A stretch of DNA of 64,000 nucleotides from Anabaena lutea FACHB-196 (GCF_014698305.1 NZ_JACJST010000027.1:1-64000), one strand, 5' to 3'. Shown: positions 8,285-17,653, counted from the first letter of the stretch. The notes: generated from the letters alone by a model not told the origin. Numbers and translations: made by a program.

Positions 8285-9001
8285 ATGCAAACTATTAATT
8301 CTCCCAAACCAGTAATATCTATCCAAAACCTTGACCATTATTTTGGAACTGGACAACTCAAAAAACAAGTATTATTTAATATCAACCTCACCATTAACAC
8401 AGGTGAAATTGTCATTATGACCGGACCATCTGGTTCTGGTAAAACGACATTATTAACCTTAGCTGGTGGGTTACGTTCTGCTCAATCTGGAAGTTTGCAA
8501 ATATTAGGTAATGAACTCTGTAACGCTAATGCTAAACAACTCACCCAAGCGCGACGAAATAACGGTTATATTTTCCAAGCTCACAATTTACACGGTAGCT
8601 TAACTGCAATTCAAAATGTGAGAATGGGTTTAGAATTACATCCGAAAATCTCAACTCAAGAAATGCTCAATCGTTCAAAAGCAATGCTGGAAGAGGTAGG
8701 ATTAGGAAATCGAATTGATTACTATCCAGATAGTTTATCAGGTGGACAAAAACAACGAGTAGCTATTGCTCGCGCATTAGTCAGTCAACCGAAAATTGTC
8801 CTAGCAGATGAACCCACAGCCGCACTGGATAAGCAATCGGGACGGGATGTGGTAGAATTAATGCAGAAATTAGCGAAAGAGCATGGTTGTACAATTCTGC
8901 TAGTTACCCACGATAATCGCATTTTAGATATAGCAGACCGCATTGTTTATATGGAAGATGGTCATCTGGTTAGGGATGGTGTAAGTGCTATGACTGCATG
9001 A
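8285..9001 (+). CDS. ABC exporter ATPase, DevA type
   Basis: A 238-residue ATPase with Walker A GPSGSGKTT at residues 47-55, signature LSGGQKQR at 151-158, Walker B IVLADE at 171-176 and the switch His in LLVTHD. It belongs to the LolD/MacB-like DevA group and energises the permease encoded just upstream. The 57-base gap to the permease contains a fragment of the common ctctgcgcctctgc repeat. It is the last gene of the exporter operon; the next gene is on the opposite strand. Confidence 0.92.
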   Translation: MQTINSPKPVISIQNLDHYFGTGQLKKQVLFNINLTINTGEIVIMTGPSGSGKTTLLTLAGGLRSAQSGSLQILGNELCNANAKQLTQARRNNGYIFQAHNLHGSLTAIQNVRMGLELHPKISTQEMLNRSKAMLEEVGLGNRIDYYPDSLSGGQKQRVAIARALVSQPKIVLADEPTAALDKQSGRDVVELMQKLAKEHGCTILLVTHDNRILDIADRIVYMEDGHLVRDGVSAMTA

Positions 9002-9036
9002 AAGTGAAATTACAAGGATAAAAATTAGGAATTTAA

Positions 9037-9498
9037 TTAATCAGGTAAAAAGTCTTGATTTAGACATTCATCTGTATTAAAAGGAGATTCCACAGGAAAA
9101 ATATCTAACTCTAAACCAGTTTCTATAGATGCTTGTTGACGTGCATCTTCATAACATTCTGCAAATGTTTCTAAAAAATATTTTTTGAGACTAGGACTAT
9201 CTTGGAATTGTTTATTTAATCTCCGACGATGTTCAAAAATAGTCGAAAGCCAACTTTTAGAACGTTTTTCTGGCTGATATTTATATTTTAACAGGTGCAT
9301 TAAAAGCACTACTAAATTACTTTCTAATGCCCTTTTTTCACTTCTTCCCATGCTTTCGATTTCTTCAATCAGATTTTCTAAATCAATTTCTGTAAATTTA
9401 CCTGCTTTTAGTTGTTTGGCCGTTGTTTCTATCCACAGGTAAAAATCTTGGTTGTAAAGATTGGTGTTAGTGGTTAGTGCTAGTTGAGGTGCTGTCAT
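9037..9498 (-). CDS. DUF29 family protein, copy 1
   Basis: A 153-residue protein with the DUF29 pattern: YNQDFYLWIETTAKQLK, then LENLIEEIESMGRSEKRALES and LLKYKYQPEKRSKSW. DUF29 proteins are common in multicellular cyanobacteria, have several paralogues per genome and no established function. A strong GGAGG ribosome-binding site precedes the ATG at 9498. It lies downstream of the KAP ATPase gene on the same strand (108-base gap) and is a paralogue of the protein at 11798-12253 on the other side of that gene. Confidence 0.85.
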   Translation of the reverse strand: MTAPQLALTTNTNLYNQDFYLWIETTAKQLKAGKFTEIDLENLIEEIESMGRSEKRALESNLVVLLMHLLKYKYQPEKRSKSWLSTIFEHRRRLNKQFQDSPSLKKYFLETFAECYEDARQQASIETGLELDIFPVESPFNTDECLNQDFLPD

Positions 9499-9605
9499 AT
9501 AATTATTTAACCTCCTGTTACTCTATGATAACAAATTCATGGAGTTGTAACTTCGTTTACCTGAAATATACTATCAATTTAAGGAAATGGGCGATTTGTA
9601 TTTTC

Positions 9606-11732
9606 TCATCTTTCCCGCATTTCATATTCTTTAATATATTGCTGTATAGCTACTTTTTGAGTTTCCGTTAAACCTGCATCTTCTGCTAAATTCCTCACTC
9701 TGTTAATAATTTCAGATGCTTCTAAATAAGGTGATAACCACTGAGGATCTAATTTATAAGAACCTTTTATATCTTTAAACAACATATTTTCTAGCAACTC
9801 TACTAAATTTTGGTCTTTTTCTATAACTTTTTTTACCCATTCTTTTATTTCTTCTACACCACCTAAATCACGCCAAAAATCTAGTATCTCTTGTAGCTTT
9901 GGCACTTTTAATAAATCATACTGTATTTTATCTCGTTGTATTGCAGATTTTCTTATCTTATCTAAGGCTAATCGCTCTAATTCTTCTAGTTGTTGTGCAT
10001 TCAGTAGTCTTTCTTCTTCTGGTTTACTGCTTGTAGCTTCAGGTTTACTGTGCTGTTGTCTGAGAACAACAATTAGCCAAACTATTGTAAATATTGCTTT
10101 TCCATTTTGCATTGTTTCCTGAAGCAGTTTACCCCGGTTTTCTTTTTCTATTCTTTCTAAAATCTTCTCAATTAAAAATTCTATTTCATCTTTAGTACCG
10201 ATATGAAAAAATGAATTAATTCTATCATTAACTGTTAAAAGCTTATCACCCACTTGAAATAAAGCTTCTAAAATAGAAGATATAACATTTAATGGAATAT
10301 CCTTTTCATCCAAGGTTCTAAAAAGTTGCAAAAATAGTTTTAATCTACTTGTACCATCAGGGCGGATTTGATTAGAAAGCTCTAATAATTTTTCAGCAAA
10401 TGCCTGAGAATCATTTGCTAATGCTGATATAGCTTTCATTTCAGCATTTGATATATCACCTTCTGGTATTGCTAGGCGAAAATAACGAGGAAATATTTCT
10501 CCAACACATATACGGAGTTGATTTCTATATCTTACTAACCCCTCACTTGTTGTTATCAAATTTTGTTGTCTTATAGCCTTTCTAATTCCAGGAAAAATTA
10601 GCATCATTATATTCTTTACTGCTTTTTTATCTTTTTCATCAATTTGCTTAATCCAATCATTATGAAACTGACTCATTTCTTCATCATTCATAAAACTAGC
10701 CAGTGTTGGATTAAGCCTATAAGAAGAAAATATCTCAGAATTATGACGAACTACATTGTAGATTAAAGGACAAAATACTCTGATAGTTTCAATCGCAAGA
10801 AAATCAACAGAGTTAACTTCTCCCTTAACTGCTGGATATGTCACCATTAAGGTATTTATTAACCTCCGAATACTGCGAGGTGTAGTTATAAAATGTTCTA
10901 TACCTTGCAAATAAACTTCTCGCCAATGGTCTTTTTGAAATAGCTCTTCTGGAGTATCGGCAAATATTTTCTGTAAGTCTGCCTCAAATAATCTGCGAAG
11001 TGACAATTTATCTGGAAGAGGTAACTCAAAAGGAACTTGAACAATTTTTTCAAGGTAGGCTTCCCCATCCATTTCCTGTATACCTTTAAGTGCTTTAACA
11101 ACAACATCTTTGTCGAATAGCAATAGATAAATAACATTAGGAAAATTAGCAACTGCTTTTATTACTCGAAATAATTGTCTAATCTCCTCAGCCGTCAGTC
11201 TATCAATATCATCAATAACAACCAATATCCGTTTGTTTTGGTCTCTCAGTGTTTTCTCAATTTGTTCCTTTAATTTGTATATGTCCTTTGGCTGTCTAAG
11301 TGTTTTTACTACTGTTGCGAATATTTTGGCTTTGGCATCGGGAATTGTAGATACTCTATCAGCTAAACTGTCTAACTGCTTTAGAAAAAGATTCCCTTGT
11401 GATTTCCATTTTTCATTTACAACACCTCGCAATTGATCAAAAAAGCTTTTAGTGAGGTCTTCTTGTCCTGAAAACCACCAGGGATTAAAAGGTACAACTG
11501 TCGGCTGTTCATCTTCTGGCTTTTGTTCAAGGTAGTGAATGATAAAATTCAATAAAGTTGATTTACCTGAACCCCAAGGAGCATAAACCGCCATAACTAA
11601 ACCGTCTGGAGGAGACATTTTACAAATGCTGTTAGCCAGATTTTCAGCAAAGAAAGCATATCCTAATTTGTCATCTTTCGGATTAGTTAAAGGGTTATCT
11701 GCTGACAAAATATTTAAATTTTCAGTTTCCAC
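9606..11732 (-). CDS. KAP-family P-loop NTPase
   Basis: A 708-residue protein starting with GTG at 11732 after AAGGAG. Walker A APWGSGKST is at residues 51-59 and a Walker B-type strand RILVVIDDIDRL at 169-180, followed by LFRVIKAVANFPNVIYLL. These are hallmarks of KAP NTPases (STAND-related). The typical membrane insertion inside the P-loop domain is not obvious here. The C-terminal half is helical and unassigned. The family is often mobile and suspected in defence or membrane-linked signalling, but its role is unsettled. Two DUF29 genes flank it on the same strand with gaps of 108 and 66 bases, so a three-gene unit is likely (inference). Confidence 0.88.
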   Translation of the reverse strand: METENLNILSADNPLTNPKDDKLGYAFFAENLANSICKMSPPDGLVMAVYAPWGSGKSTLLNFIIHYLEQKPEDEQPTVVPFNPWWFSGQEDLTKSFFDQLRGVVNEKWKSQGNLFLKQLDSLADRVSTIPDAKAKIFATVVKTLRQPKDIYKLKEQIEKTLRDQNKRILVVIDDIDRLTAEEIRQLFRVIKAVANFPNVIYLLLFDKDVVVKALKGIQEMDGEAYLEKIVQVPFELPLPDKLSLRRLFEADLQKIFADTPEELFQKDHWREVYLQGIEHFITTPRSIRRLINTLMVTYPAVKGEVNSVDFLAIETIRVFCPLIYNVVRHNSEIFSSYRLNPTLASFMNDEEMSQFHNDWIKQIDEKDKKAVKNIMMLIFPGIRKAIRQQNLITTSEGLVRYRNQLRICVGEIFPRYFRLAIPEGDISNAEMKAISALANDSQAFAEKLLELSNQIRPDGTSRLKLFLQLFRTLDEKDIPLNVISSILEALFQVGDKLLTVNDRINSFFHIGTKDEIEFLIEKILERIEKENRGKLLQETMQNGKAIFTIVWLIVVLRQQHSKPEATSSKPEEERLLNAQQLEELERLALDKIRKSAIQRDKIQYDLLKVPKLQEILDFWRDLGGVEEIKEWVKKVIEKDQNLVELLENMLFKDIKGSYKLDPQWLSPYLEASEIINRVRNLAEDAGLTETQKVAIQQYIKEYEMRER

Positions 11733-11797
11733 GTGAGAATGACTCCTTATATTTCTTGATTATTTATCTATATTTTATTTTTATTTGTTAATATAAC

Positions 11798-12253
11798 TTA
11801 ATTATTTAAAAAATAATCATTCAAAGTCTCATCTAAAGTAAAAGGAGATTCTTTTGGAAAGAAATTCAACTTAATCCCTGTTTCTTCAGATGCTTTTAGA
11901 CGAGCTTTTTCATAACAGTCTGCAAATACTTCTGTAAGTAAAGGTTGCAAACTAGGACTATCTTCTAATAATACTTCAATACAAATACGTTGTTCTGTAA
12001 TCGTACTGCGCCAACTTTCACTGCGTTTTTCTGGTTGATATTGCCATTTTATTAATTGCATCAATAGCAGAATTAAACGGCTTTTTAACTCCCGTTTTTC
12101 ACTTCTAACCATACCTTCAATTTCTTCAATTAAATTAGGTATATCTATTTCATTAAATCTATTTTCTTTCAACTGCTCAACAATTGCTTTTGTCCATAAA
12201 TAAAAATCTTGATCATAGAGAGTTTGAGTATTGACAAAAGATTGATTTATCAT
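11798..12253 (-). CDS. DUF29 family protein, copy 2
   Basis: A 151-residue DUF29 protein with the same blocks as the copy at 9037-9498: YDQDFYLWTKAIVEQLK, IPNLIEEIEGMVRSEKRELKS, KWQYQPEKRSESW and FPKESPFTLDETL. An AGGAGGG ribosome-binding site precedes the ATG. It is the first gene of the apparent DUF29-KAP-DUF29 unit. Function unknown. Confidence 0.85.
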   Translation of the reverse strand: MINQSFVNTQTLYDQDFYLWTKAIVEQLKENRFNEIDIPNLIEEIEGMVRSEKRELKSRLILLLMQLIKWQYQPEKRSESWRSTITEQRICIEVLLEDSPSLQPLLTEVFADCYEKARLKASEETGIKLNFFPKESPFTLDETLNDYFLNN

Positions 12254-12279
12254 TTATGTCCCTCCTAGTTTTTGATCAC

Positions 12280-12422
12280 TTTCATCCAATAGTGCGTCAA
12301 AGTAAAAGCATCAATACCTAATTCTATCCTTTCTCCTGCTGTTAAAATACCCGCTTGCAAATGCCACTAAGTCGCAGTTACCACGACATCTTCAATATTA
12401 ACTTGTTTATTAACAATTGCCT
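12280..12422 (-). pseudogene. Broken duplicate of the nnr 3' end
   Basis: Read on the minus strand, this stretch encodes NKQVNIEDVVVTAT, a stop, then WHLQAGILTAGERIELG and DAFTLTHY. It matches the last ~45 residues of the intact Nnr at 13302-14825 (NKQVNIEDVVATAAWWHSQA). An in-frame TAG replaces a Trp codon. It is therefore a non-functional partial copy. The toxin-antitoxin genes and another gene remnant lie between the copy and the intact gene. Confidence 0.85.
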
Positions 12423-12517
12423 AAACAACGTAATGCGATCGCTTTTTCTCCCTCTTCTCTACCATAGAAAGCGAATTTATGCTAAAATATAGTCAAAGTG
12501 TCTATAATAGTCATTCT

Positions 12518-12787
12518 ATGCAAACCTATACTCTTACAGATGCCCGTAATAAACACGGTGAAGTTTTTGACAAAGCCGCTATTGAACCAGTATTACTAAC
12601 TAAACAATCACGTCCTAGTCATGTAATTATTTCCGCAGATAGCTACCAAAAATTAATTAATAGATTGCACGAATTAGAAGATATGCAGTTAGTTCAAACT
12701 GCTGAAATTGCTTTGAGTCAATCAAAAATGGTGGGTACAGAAGCCTTTACATCAGCACTGGAGCATTTAGCTAATGGCGCGGCTTGA
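12518..12787 (+). CDS. Phd/YefM-type antitoxin
   Basis: An 89-residue protein if started at the ATG at 12518 (MQTYTLTDARNKHGEVFDKA), the typical antitoxin N-terminus; an in-frame ATG at 12479 is less likely because a TATAAT box at about 12500 lies between them. RPSHVIISADSYQKLINRLHELED is the usual Phd/YefM core that binds DNA and leads into the toxin-neutralising C-terminus. It overlaps the toxin gene by 14 bases. Two ATAGTCA copies around the promoter could be autoregulatory sites (weak). Confidence 0.85.
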   Translation: MQTYTLTDARNKHGEVFDKAAIEPVLLTKQSRPSHVIISADSYQKLINRLHELEDMQLVQTAEIALSQSKMVGTEAFTSALEHLANGAA

Positions 12788-13055
12788 TGGTTTAGCAACT
12801 GTTCTTGATTTTCTCAATGGTTTACAACCTAAAATAGCCGCCCAAATAGCAAAGAAGGTTTTAGCTTTAAATGTTGAACCTTTACCAAATGATAGTGAAC
12901 AATTATCTGGTTATCAGGGTTTTTATCGAGTAGATAGTGGTGAATATCGAATTGTTTATAAATACTTTCCAGATCAAGATTTAGTGGAAGTAATTTTAGT
13001 TGGTAAGCGCAATGATGATGATGTCTACAAAAGATTAAAACGGTTATTGGGATAA
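12774..13055 (+). CDS. RelE/ParE-superfamily toxin
   Basis: A 93-residue protein with the RelE-fold pattern LNVEPLPNDSEQLSG, GFYRVDSGEYRIVYKY and ILVGKRNDDDVYKRL. RelE toxins cut mRNA on the ribosome and ParE toxins poison gyrase; the sequence alone favours a RelE-like type because of the conserved YRVDSGEYRIVY block. The ATG lies inside the end of the antitoxin gene, so the two are translated together. Confidence 0.85.
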   Translation: MARLDGLATVLDFLNGLQPKIAAQIAKKVLALNVEPLPNDSEQLSGYQGFYRVDSGEYRIVYKYFPDQDLVEVILVGKRNDDDVYKRLKRLLG

Positions 13056-13103
13056 ACTGCAAAATAGCCAGCTAGATGCTGGCACTATAAAGGTAATGGA
13101 AAT

Positions 13104-13217
13104 TTATTGCTGCTGCAACCACCCTTCCCAATCTGCCACATTGGTAAAATCCAATAGGACATCATATAAATCTTCAATCTGTACCAACAATTTATAAAAA
13201 ATAGAATCCCGTCGCAT
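13104..13217 (-). pseudogene. Remnant of a DUF2887/DUF4351 (Rpn-like) gene
   Basis: A 37-codon frame reads MRRDSIFYKLLVQIEDLYD and then VLLDFTNVADWEGWL. The first part resembles the start of the cyanobacterial PD-(D/E)XK (Rpn/DUF2887) proteins and the second the end of their DUF4351 tail, so the middle ~200+ codons appear deleted in frame. It is too short for the ordinary gene and is presumably not functional. Assignment rests on recalled motifs only. Confidence 0.45.
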
Positions 13218-13301
13218 TATTAATGAAAATTGTACTGTATTTACTCATTACTTCTACATAATAAATGATAAAGGACTGTTTTTTTTCGGATGATGAGCAA
13301 A

Positions 13302-14825
13302 CTATATAGCAATTACAACTTTCATTAAATACTGCGTCAAAGTAAAAGCATCAACACCTAATTCTGTTCTTTCTTCCGCTGCTAAAATACCCGCTTGAGA
13401 ATGCCACCAAGCCGCAGTTGCTACAACATCTTCAATATTAACTTGTTTATTTGCAACCTGCGCCAATAATCCACCCATTAAACCACTTAACACATCACCG
13501 CTACCACCACGGGCTAAAGCTGGCGTACTTTCAGGATTTATCCAAACGACACCTTGAGGGTTAGAAATAGCTGTTCTTGCCCCTTTTAACAACACTACAG
13601 CCCCCGTTTGAGAGGCTGCTGTTTGTACAGCTTTCACCCTATCTTTAAAATCAATATCAGGAAATAAACGATGAAATTCACCTGTGTGGGGAGTGAGAAC
13701 AGTTGTTGTTTTACGTTTTTGTAAAGTGGAAATAGTTCCTAATTGTGCCAAAATATTTAAAGCATCAGCATCAAGAATTAAAGGAACTTCACTATTAATT
13801 ACCTGTTCTACAATGGGAGTTGCATCTTTAGTTAAACCGGGACCACAAGCAATTACAGTAAATGAACTTAAAGGCGTTTTTCCTGGTAATTGTAGATGAG
13901 AAATTGCTCCCGTTTCTGTTTCTGGACAATCGATAATTAAAGCTTCTGGTAAATGCGACACCAACAAAGGTTTAATAGATTCAGGTACAGCAATTGATAA
14001 CATTCCCACACCAGAAGCACGCGCACCTAAACCAGTTAAAATTGCTCCACCAGCGTAACGTCTTGAACCGCAAATTAATAATAAATGTCCTGATTTATAT
14101 TTATGTGTAACTGGGGAACGAGGTAAAGGTAAAGTCGCAAGTGCGGTTGTTTTAGTAATGCGGTTTATTTTCGGTGGATTTCCTAAAACATCATGAATAT
14201 CTGCTAAGGGAATATCAAAATCAATTAATTCAGCTTTACCAATATATTCTAATGCTTGTTCTTGCAATAAACCCTGTTTCCATAAACCCAAGCAAAATGT
14301 GTGATTTGCCCGAATTGCAGTTCCTAAAACTGCACCTGTATCTGTGTGCAAACCTGAAGGTAAATCAATACTAAAAATGGGCTGATTCCATTCATTAAAA
14401 TGATTAATTGCCAAAGCAATAGAATCAGTTATTTCTCTTTCTAAACCAAATCCAAATAATCCATCAACTAAAAAGTCACAACTTGGTAATTCTTCAATTT
14501 CTTGATAAACAGGAATTCCCAAACTTTGAGCATATTGGAAATGTTGAGAAGTTAATTCTTTGAGTTTAGAAAAAGGTTGATAAATCCAAACTTGATAACC
14601 ACGAAAATGTAATTCACGAGCTACTACTAAAGCATCACCACCATTATGACCGGGACCGACTAGAATTCCTACACGCTGTCCTTGGGGAATAATAGCCTGT
14701 AAGCGATCGCTAATTAATCTCGCTACTTTTTCCATTAAAGCCGCAACAGGCATCCCAGCGGCAAATATCCGCCCCTCAATATCCCTCATTTGTGCAGCAG
14801 TAACGATAACTTGTTCTTTAGTCAT
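13302..14825 (-). CDS. nnr: Bifunctional NAD(P)H-hydrate epimerase/dehydratase
   Basis: A 507-residue two-domain repair enzyme. The N-terminal epimerase domain (about 1-215) has VGPGHNGGDALVVARELH. The C-terminal ADP-dependent dehydratase domain has GSRRYAGGAILTG, VLTPHTGEF and ALARGGSGDVLSGL. Together they restore NAD(P)H from its hydrated, damaged form. Full length and intact. A partial, broken copy of its last ~45 codons sits at 12280-12422. Confidence 0.92.
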   Translation of the reverse strand: MTKEQVIVTAAQMRDIEGRIFAAGMPVAALMEKVARLISDRLQAIIPQGQRVGILVGPGHNGGDALVVARELHFRGYQVWIYQPFSKLKELTSQHFQYAQSLGIPVYQEIEELPSCDFLVDGLFGFGLEREITDSIALAINHFNEWNQPIFSIDLPSGLHTDTGAVLGTAIRANHTFCLGLWKQGLLQEQALEYIGKAELIDFDIPLADIHDVLGNPPKINRITKTTALATLPLPRSPVTHKYKSGHLLLICGSRRYAGGAILTGLGARASGVGMLSIAVPESIKPLLVSHLPEALIIDCPETETGAISHLQLPGKTPLSSFTVIACGPGLTKDATPIVEQVINSEVPLILDADALNILAQLGTISTLQKRKTTTVLTPHTGEFHRLFPDIDFKDRVKAVQTAASQTGAVVLLKGARTAISNPQGVVWINPESTPALARGGSGDVLSGLMGGLLAQVANKQVNIEDVVATAAWWHSQAGILAAEERTELGVDAFTLTQYLMKVVIAI

Positions 14826-14868
14826 TTGGAATAGGGAACAGGGAATGGGGAATAGGGAACAGGGAACA
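14826..14868. repeat. Short tandem heptamer repeats (AGGGAAC type)
   Basis: Degenerate heptamers such as atagggaacagggaat are repeated directly upstream of nnr. Such STRR-type heptamers are typical of Nostocales intergenic DNA. A further pair of GAATTAC-type heptamers lies near 14920-14935. Confidence 0.7.
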
Positions 14869-14943
14869 ATTTTTCCCAGTTAAGAATTACGTATCCCTAG
14901 CGGGACCGGAGGCACTATTACGAATTACGAATTATTTAGTCAC

Positions 14944-15699
14944 TCATTTTCCGTAGTAAACCCTAGCATCACCGTAACCTGACTTTCGTAGATAATTATT
15001 CCATTGTTCTGCCATCGAGCGATCGCTAAAAGGTCCTACAGCTATATGCGCTCCTCGTGGTTGATTTCTCTGGAACACATTGCTATTTCGACCTATATTT
15101 TTTTGAATTTGTTGGGCAATGTATCGTAAATTATTTTTGTTGCTGGGAATGATCACATAGTAAGCATTAACAGGTTTAGTAATCACAGCATCACTAATAG
15201 GAGAGGAAAACGGCACTGCTGCACCCGAATAATAAGATATTGGCTCCGTGTTAGAGAAACTGACAACACGAGCGCCACTAACACCTTTTAACTCCAGTTC
15301 TCTCACTCGTTCTTGGGCGTTAGATTGTCGGGTAAAAATACCTGATTGGATAACGTTACGTCCATTGTACTCCCGAATATAAGCACTGCTCTCCACCTGA
15401 CGGACTTGTTGAAGTGTTTGCATATTACTGCTGTCAACATAGACAAAGTAGCGCTCAAAGTTTTGGTTAGATTGACTAATTTGTGTGGTTGAATAGGAAT
15501 CAGAATTTTGGTTTGGTTGATTCAACTCCACTGGTTCCATTGGTTGCAACTGTGGTAATGCTGATTGCGCTATTAAAAAACCATTTTTGGATATTTGGGC
15601 TTGTGCTGGGTTATGTTGGGGAATTAGCACCAAAAATCCCCCAAAAACTAGAAAAAGTATGGATAGGAAAGTAAATTGACTGGGAATTTTACTAGACAT
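14944..15699 (-). CDS. Secreted SPOR-like protein
   Basis: A 251-residue protein with an N-terminal hydrophobic segment (FTFLSILFLVFGGFLVLIP) consistent with a signal peptide or anchor. Two similar modules follow, FERYFVYVDSSNMQTLQQVRQ with GIFTRQSNAQERVRELELKG, and NAYYVIIPSNKNNLRYIAQQI with AVGPFSDRSMAEQWNNYLRKSG. These resemble SPOR repeats, which bind denuded peptidoglycan glycan strands. Likely periplasmic; exact role unknown. Confidence 0.65.
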   Translation of the reverse strand: MSSKIPSQFTFLSILFLVFGGFLVLIPQHNPAQAQISKNGFLIAQSALPQLQPMEPVELNQPNQNSDSYSTTQISQSNQNFERYFVYVDSSNMQTLQQVRQVESSAYIREYNGRNVIQSGIFTRQSNAQERVRELELKGVSGARVVSFSNTEPISYYSGAAVPFSSPISDAVITKPVNAYYVIIPSNKNNLRYIAQQIQKNIGRNSNVFQRNQPRGAHIAVGPFSDRSMAEQWNNYLRKSGYGDARVYYGK

Positions 15700-15928
15700 A
15701 TTTTTTCAACCAAACAATCTGACAGTTACATATTTTTACCAGACATCATTTTAAATAGGCAATGAGGAATTTTCAATACTTGTAACTAAGATAAAAACCG
15801 AAGTGCTTTTCTCGCCAAGCTTTACGGAAGTATATGCTACAATTGGAAAGTCTGGCAATTGCCGTGCTGTGCTAGGATGAAAAACCTCTACTAGCAATAA
15901 AAATTTAGCACTTTTAAAAGTGTGGTTT

Positions 15929-16981
15929 ATGAAAAAAGTCGTCGTTGGTCTTTCAGGTGGCGTTGACAGTTCTGTAGCTGCCGCTATTCTACATAATCAG
16001 GGCTATGATGTAATTGGTTTAACCCTTTGGCTAATGAAAGGCAAAGGGCAATGTTGCTCTGAAGGAATGATCGACGCGGCTCAGATTTGTGAACAACTGG
16101 GCCTTCCCCATGAAATTGTCGATATTCGAGATGTCTTTCAAACAGAAATTATTGATTTCGTTGTCACTGGTTACAGTGCGGGAATTACACCGTTGCCTTG
16201 TTCCCAATGTAACAAGACGGTGAAGTTTGGCCCAATGGTAAAATATGCCCGTGAAAAATTGGAATGCGATCGCATTGCTACCGGTCATTATGCCCAAATT
16301 CGCTACGATGACACCAGCGGACGTTACCAATTGTTACGTGCAGTTGACCGCAACAAAGACCAATCTTACTTCCTCTATGATTTATCCCAAGATTTATTAG
16401 CTGCTTCTATATTTCCCTTGGGTGAACTGAATAAAACCGACACCCGACGCATGGCGGCTGAATACAACTTAAAAACAGCTGATAAACCAGAAAGTCAAGA
16501 TTTATGCTTAGTGGAAAGTAACGGTTCCATGCGGGCATTTTTAGATAAATATCTAGCTCCTAAACCAGGTGATATTGTCGATACCACTGGTAAAATTTTA
16601 GGTCAACATGATGGAGTGCATCATTACACCATCGGACAGCGTAAGGGTTTGGGGATTGCTGCACCGGAAGCGCTGTATGTAATCGAACTAGATGCTGCCA
16701 ATAATCGTGTTGTCGTGGGCGAGCGCACCAAAGGAACTGAGGCAGAATGTACAGTAAACCGAGTAAATTGGGTTTCTATTGCTGAACCCGCAACCCCCAT
16801 TCGTGCAGAAGTACAAATTCGCTATCGTTCTCAACCTGTACCCGTGACAGTGATTCCTTGTGAAGATTCCCGTGTGCGTTTAGTGTTTGATGAACCTCAA
16901 TTCAGTATTACCCCAGGACAAGCTGCGGTTTGGTATGAAGGGGATAAGGTTTTAGGTGGAGGGATTATTGAGCAGTTTTAG
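15929..16981 (+). CDS. mnmA: tRNA-specific 2-thiouridylase MnmA
   Basis: A 350-residue enzyme that puts sulfur on U34 of Lys, Glu and Gln tRNAs. The ATP pyrophosphatase loop SGGVDSS is at residues 9-15. The catalytic Cys pair is Cys94 (PCSQCN) and Cys193 (SQDLCLV). The C-terminal beta barrel is complete. The frame opens at a GTG at 15920, but I chose the ATG at 15929 because [11 protein letters not shown] is the family start. A strong terminator follows. Confidence 0.93.
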   Translation: MKKVVVGLSGGVDSSVAAAILHNQGYDVIGLTLWLMKGKGQCCSEGMIDAAQICEQLGLPHEIVDIRDVFQTEIIDFVVTGYSAGITPLPCSQCNKTVKFGPMVKYAREKLECDRIATGHYAQIRYDDTSGRYQLLRAVDRNKDQSYFLYDLSQDLLAASIFPLGELNKTDTRRMAAEYNLKTADKPESQDLCLVESNGSMRAFLDKYLAPKPGDIVDTTGKILGQHDGVHHYTIGQRKGLGIAAPEALYVIELDAANNRVVVGERTKGTEAECTVNRVNWVSIAEPATPIRAEVQIRYRSQPVPVTVIPCEDSRVRLVFDEPQFSITPGQAAVWYEGDKVLGGGIIEQF

Positions 16982-17003
16982 TTAAGAATAAACCTATACC
17001 TAC

Positions 17004-17040
17004 CCCTCCCCGCTCTTTCGTGGAGGGATTTTTTGTTTTT
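17004..17040 (+). terminator. Rho-independent terminator of mnmA
   Basis: CCCTCC and GGAGGG form a GC-rich stem around a 12-base loop, followed directly by ATTTTTTGTTTTT. It starts 23 bases after the mnmA stop. Confidence 0.8.
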
Positions 17041-17213
17041 ACTGGTAATGACAAATTATGTTTTAAATCAGGACTGATGCCAAACTTGATATAATTCAGT
17101 ATATCACGCAAATAAATGGTAATTTTAGTCTTTGCAATCAATTTTCTCATCACCAGCCAGTAGTCACCTAAAAATGTCACAATAATAATTGTTAACTTTT
17201 TTCAATCCTCATT

Positions 17214-17495
17214 ATGAAAGCTATTTGGAACGGCACAGTTTTAGCCGAAAGCGATAACACCGTAGTCGTCGAAGGAAATCATTACTTCCCTGCTGACGCT
17301 ATTAACAAACAGTATTTTACCGATAGCAATACCCACACCACTTGTCCTTGGAAAGGAGTTGCTAGTTACTATAGTATTGAAGTTGATGGACAAGTTAACA
17401 AAGATGCCGCTTGGTACTATCCCAGCACCAAAGAAAAAGCTAAAAATATAGAAGGTTATATTGCCTTCTGGAAAGGTGTAAAAGTCGAAGCCTAG
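17214..17495 (+). CDS. DUF427 domain protein
   Basis: A 93-residue protein with the DUF427 pattern: VLAESDNTVVVEGNHYFP, then TCPWKGVASYYSIEVDG and AAWYYPSTKEKAKNIEGYIAFW. The family is a small beta-rich fold with no firm function; it is widespread in cyanobacteria. Full length. A palindromic repeat follows at 17526-17549. Confidence 0.88.
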   Translation: MKAIWNGTVLAESDNTVVVEGNHYFPADAINKQYFTDSNTHTTCPWKGVASYYSIEVDGQVNKDAAWYYPSTKEKAKNIEGYIAFWKGVKVEA

Positions 17496-17525
17496 ACTAA
17501 CATTAAATTACGATAGTTTAGATGA

Positions 17526-17549
17526 AGAGACGTTCCATGGAACGTCTCT
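17526..17549. repeat. 24-bp perfect palindrome (GACGTTCC family)
   Basis: AGAGACGTTCCA followed by its reverse complement. The same core occurs at 57548-57567 inside prmC, and a diverged version at 22448-22471. It could double as a terminator hairpin here, but its presence inside a coding region shows it is an interspersed element. Confidence 0.85.
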
Positions 17550-17653
17550 ATAAAGGGTTTTCACATCATCAAAAATCACGTTCATACATCAAATCAGCAA
17601 GACCAGTTTTTCGTTCCCTTTCCACCTTAACTGACAAGTATTGATATCTGTCT

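Noticed and set aside
12479-12517. Upstream ATG at 12479 as antitoxin start
   Set aside because: A TATAAT box at about 12500 lies between it and the ATG at 12518, and the family N-terminus begins at the latter.
17526-17549. Simple terminator of the DUF427 gene
   Set aside because: The same palindrome lies inside prmC, so its primary nature is a repeat; a secondary terminator role remains possible.
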